From: Eutreptiella sp. 'Long Island Sound 2002'
Taxonomy: Eukaryota; Euglenozoa; Euglenophyceae; Eutreptiales; Eutreptiaceae
Direction of reading: 5' to 3'
Assembly (NCBI GenBank): GCA_964036045.1
Contig: OZ038382.1
Location: 80,017,918-80,081,917, forward strand
Length of the DNA stretch: 64,000 nucleotides
Positions 63,015 through 64,000 of this stretch are shown piece by piece. Each line of letters begins with the position of its first letter. Within the stretch, counting starts at the first letter, position 1. The position numbers and the translations under genes were made by a program. The notes beneath the pieces were generated by a model. That model was not told the DNA's origin. It searched no databases and saw only the letters and a list, made by a program, of their open reading frames with translations.

Positions 63015-64000
63015 ACCGTCGCGTCCGCAGCCTCATCTGACTTCTCCTTGTTTGTTTTACATGGTGGCAGCCTCTGGCGGGAAGGAGAGCTCTCCAGCAT
63101 CAGTTCCCCTGGCGACCCCTGTCTCACCTCACGGCCGAGAACTTCAACCAGGTTCCCTTGGGGCATGACCGGCGGTAGGCTCCCTTCAGTCGCTGCCCTC
63201 ACGGTTTCAGCTCCTTCCGGTCAACCTTTGAAGGAGCCCCCAGCCTTCCCCCCCTAGCACAGGCTATTGGGCGCCTGCAGGCGAGTTTCCTGTGGATAGC
63301 CCTCGCCGACAGCGGAGCATTTCTCTCTGTCAACCACATTCCACCACTCCCCATCACTCACGGGTTGGAGTACCCACTCGGCTCCCGGATGCACTTGGGT
63401 GTCGTCCATCCACGGCTGGAGGCCTGGGGGCGACCCTTTCCACGTTCCCCCTGGTCCCGCTCACGCGTGGATCTACGTGTACTCAGGCCATTGACCCGGG
63501 GATCTCAAGGTCGACCGTCACCCCTGCGGACACCTCACGGCCGTCCCGGAGTTCAGGGCAGTTTCCCGACTTCCCGTGGTCAGGTTGCCCATGGTTGGCC
63601 CATGGGCCACCAGACCATGGCGACTGGTTTCCCAATCCCATGGGGCTGTTGCTAGGCGCTTTCGGCCTCCCTGCCCATCTCATGTCCCATTCCCCTTTGC
63701 CTCATCCCGGCACTGGCCCGTTCCCAGCGTCCCATGGACTCCCTACCCCGTCGGGCCGTTGTGTGGCTCTAGCAACACGCCCTTCCCCGCCCCTTCCCCT
63801 TGTCCCTTCATCCCGTGTTTATACCCCACAGGGTCGCCTGCAACCCTGTGGTGCATGCCCACTGGAGCCTCTTCAGTCTGGGGACCGCTTCGTGCGCTTA
63901 GCACAGGTCGCTCCCTTCCCGCCCCCGTCCCTTTCCCCTGTGCCGCGGCCCCGGCCTAATCCCCTGGCCTGTCGTGCGGCCCCATCCCATCCCTCATCCC
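63015..64000. other. GC-rich DNA, possible retroelement remnant
   Basis: A plus-strand frame around 63248-63655 contains WIALADSGAFLSVN, faintly like a retropepsin DSGA motif, followed by LEYPLGSRMHLGVVHPRL. Upstream, GTTTTACATGGTGGCAGCC could be an LTR end next to a TGG-type primer site. The evidence is too weak to call an element. The remainder is Pro/Ser-rich in translation without motifs. Confidence 0.25.

Overview
The window is nuclear DNA of a eukaryote and consists almost entirely of transposable elements nested inside one another, plus satellites and a few non-transposon gene fragments. The evidence is: spliceosomal-type introns (GT...AG with pyrimidine tracts), a chromodomain Ty3/gypsy retrotransposon, hAT transposons, a Helitron, non-autonomous LTR elements and several tandem repeats. 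No rRNA, tRNA or prokaryotic operon was recognised. I would guess an alga or similar protist with a large, repeat-rich genome, but no species can be named from the sequence.

Left third (1-25,000). GC-rich families with a strong C+A bias on their sense strand carry a proline-rich gene whose C-terminus resembles a Ulp1-type cysteine protease (plus strand 1470-5890; broken relatives on the minus strand at 17355-19959 and 20915-22078). One copy is split by an LTR element (6227-13069, 5-bp duplication GGCCC, two 465-bp LTRs). The 5' LTR of that element is split by a Helitron (6346-10565) that starts with TC, ends in CTAG behind a hairpin and sits between A and T. The intact 3' LTR shows the empty Helitron site. 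The Helitron holds a helicase remnant and four small genes. Near-identical copies of the GC-rich repeat occur at 13070-14750 and 22079-23591, and the second runs into a 378-bp tandem array.

Middle (25,000-57,300). A GIY-YIG nuclease exon, microsatellites and a small LTR element (27719-29064) precede a gene that an hAT transposon interrupts (29897-56663, 8-bp duplication GTGTGGCG). Removing the hAT insertion restores the reading frame of that gene. Inside the hAT lies a 24.3-kb chromovirus-type Ty3/gypsy element (32023-56371, 789-bp LTRs, duplication GGTAG). It encodes coiled-coil Gag, zinc knuckles, aspartic protease, a complete dUTPase motif set, a possible methyltransferase-like domain, reverse transcriptase, RNase H, integrase and a chromodomain. 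It is interrupted by a 2.9-kb LTR element (36566-39458, duplication GATTG) and by a 5.8-kb GC-rich (CTAC)n-tailed insert (about 40142-45946) that carries a 65-bp satellite. A roughly 1.47-kb direct duplication of gag-protease flanks this insert.

Right end (57,000-64,000). 123-bp and 486-bp tandem repeats and a 36-C tract are followed by a compact 2.0-kb hAT element (60318-62319, duplication CTGAGAAC) inserted in the 486-bp satellite. Its single ORF joins a truncated chromodomain to the C-terminal half of an hAT transposase. The last kilobase is GC-rich and starts at an (AAGT)n tract.

Most coding regions carry frameshifts or stops, so few products are likely functional. The value of the window lies in its exactly readable insertion history.
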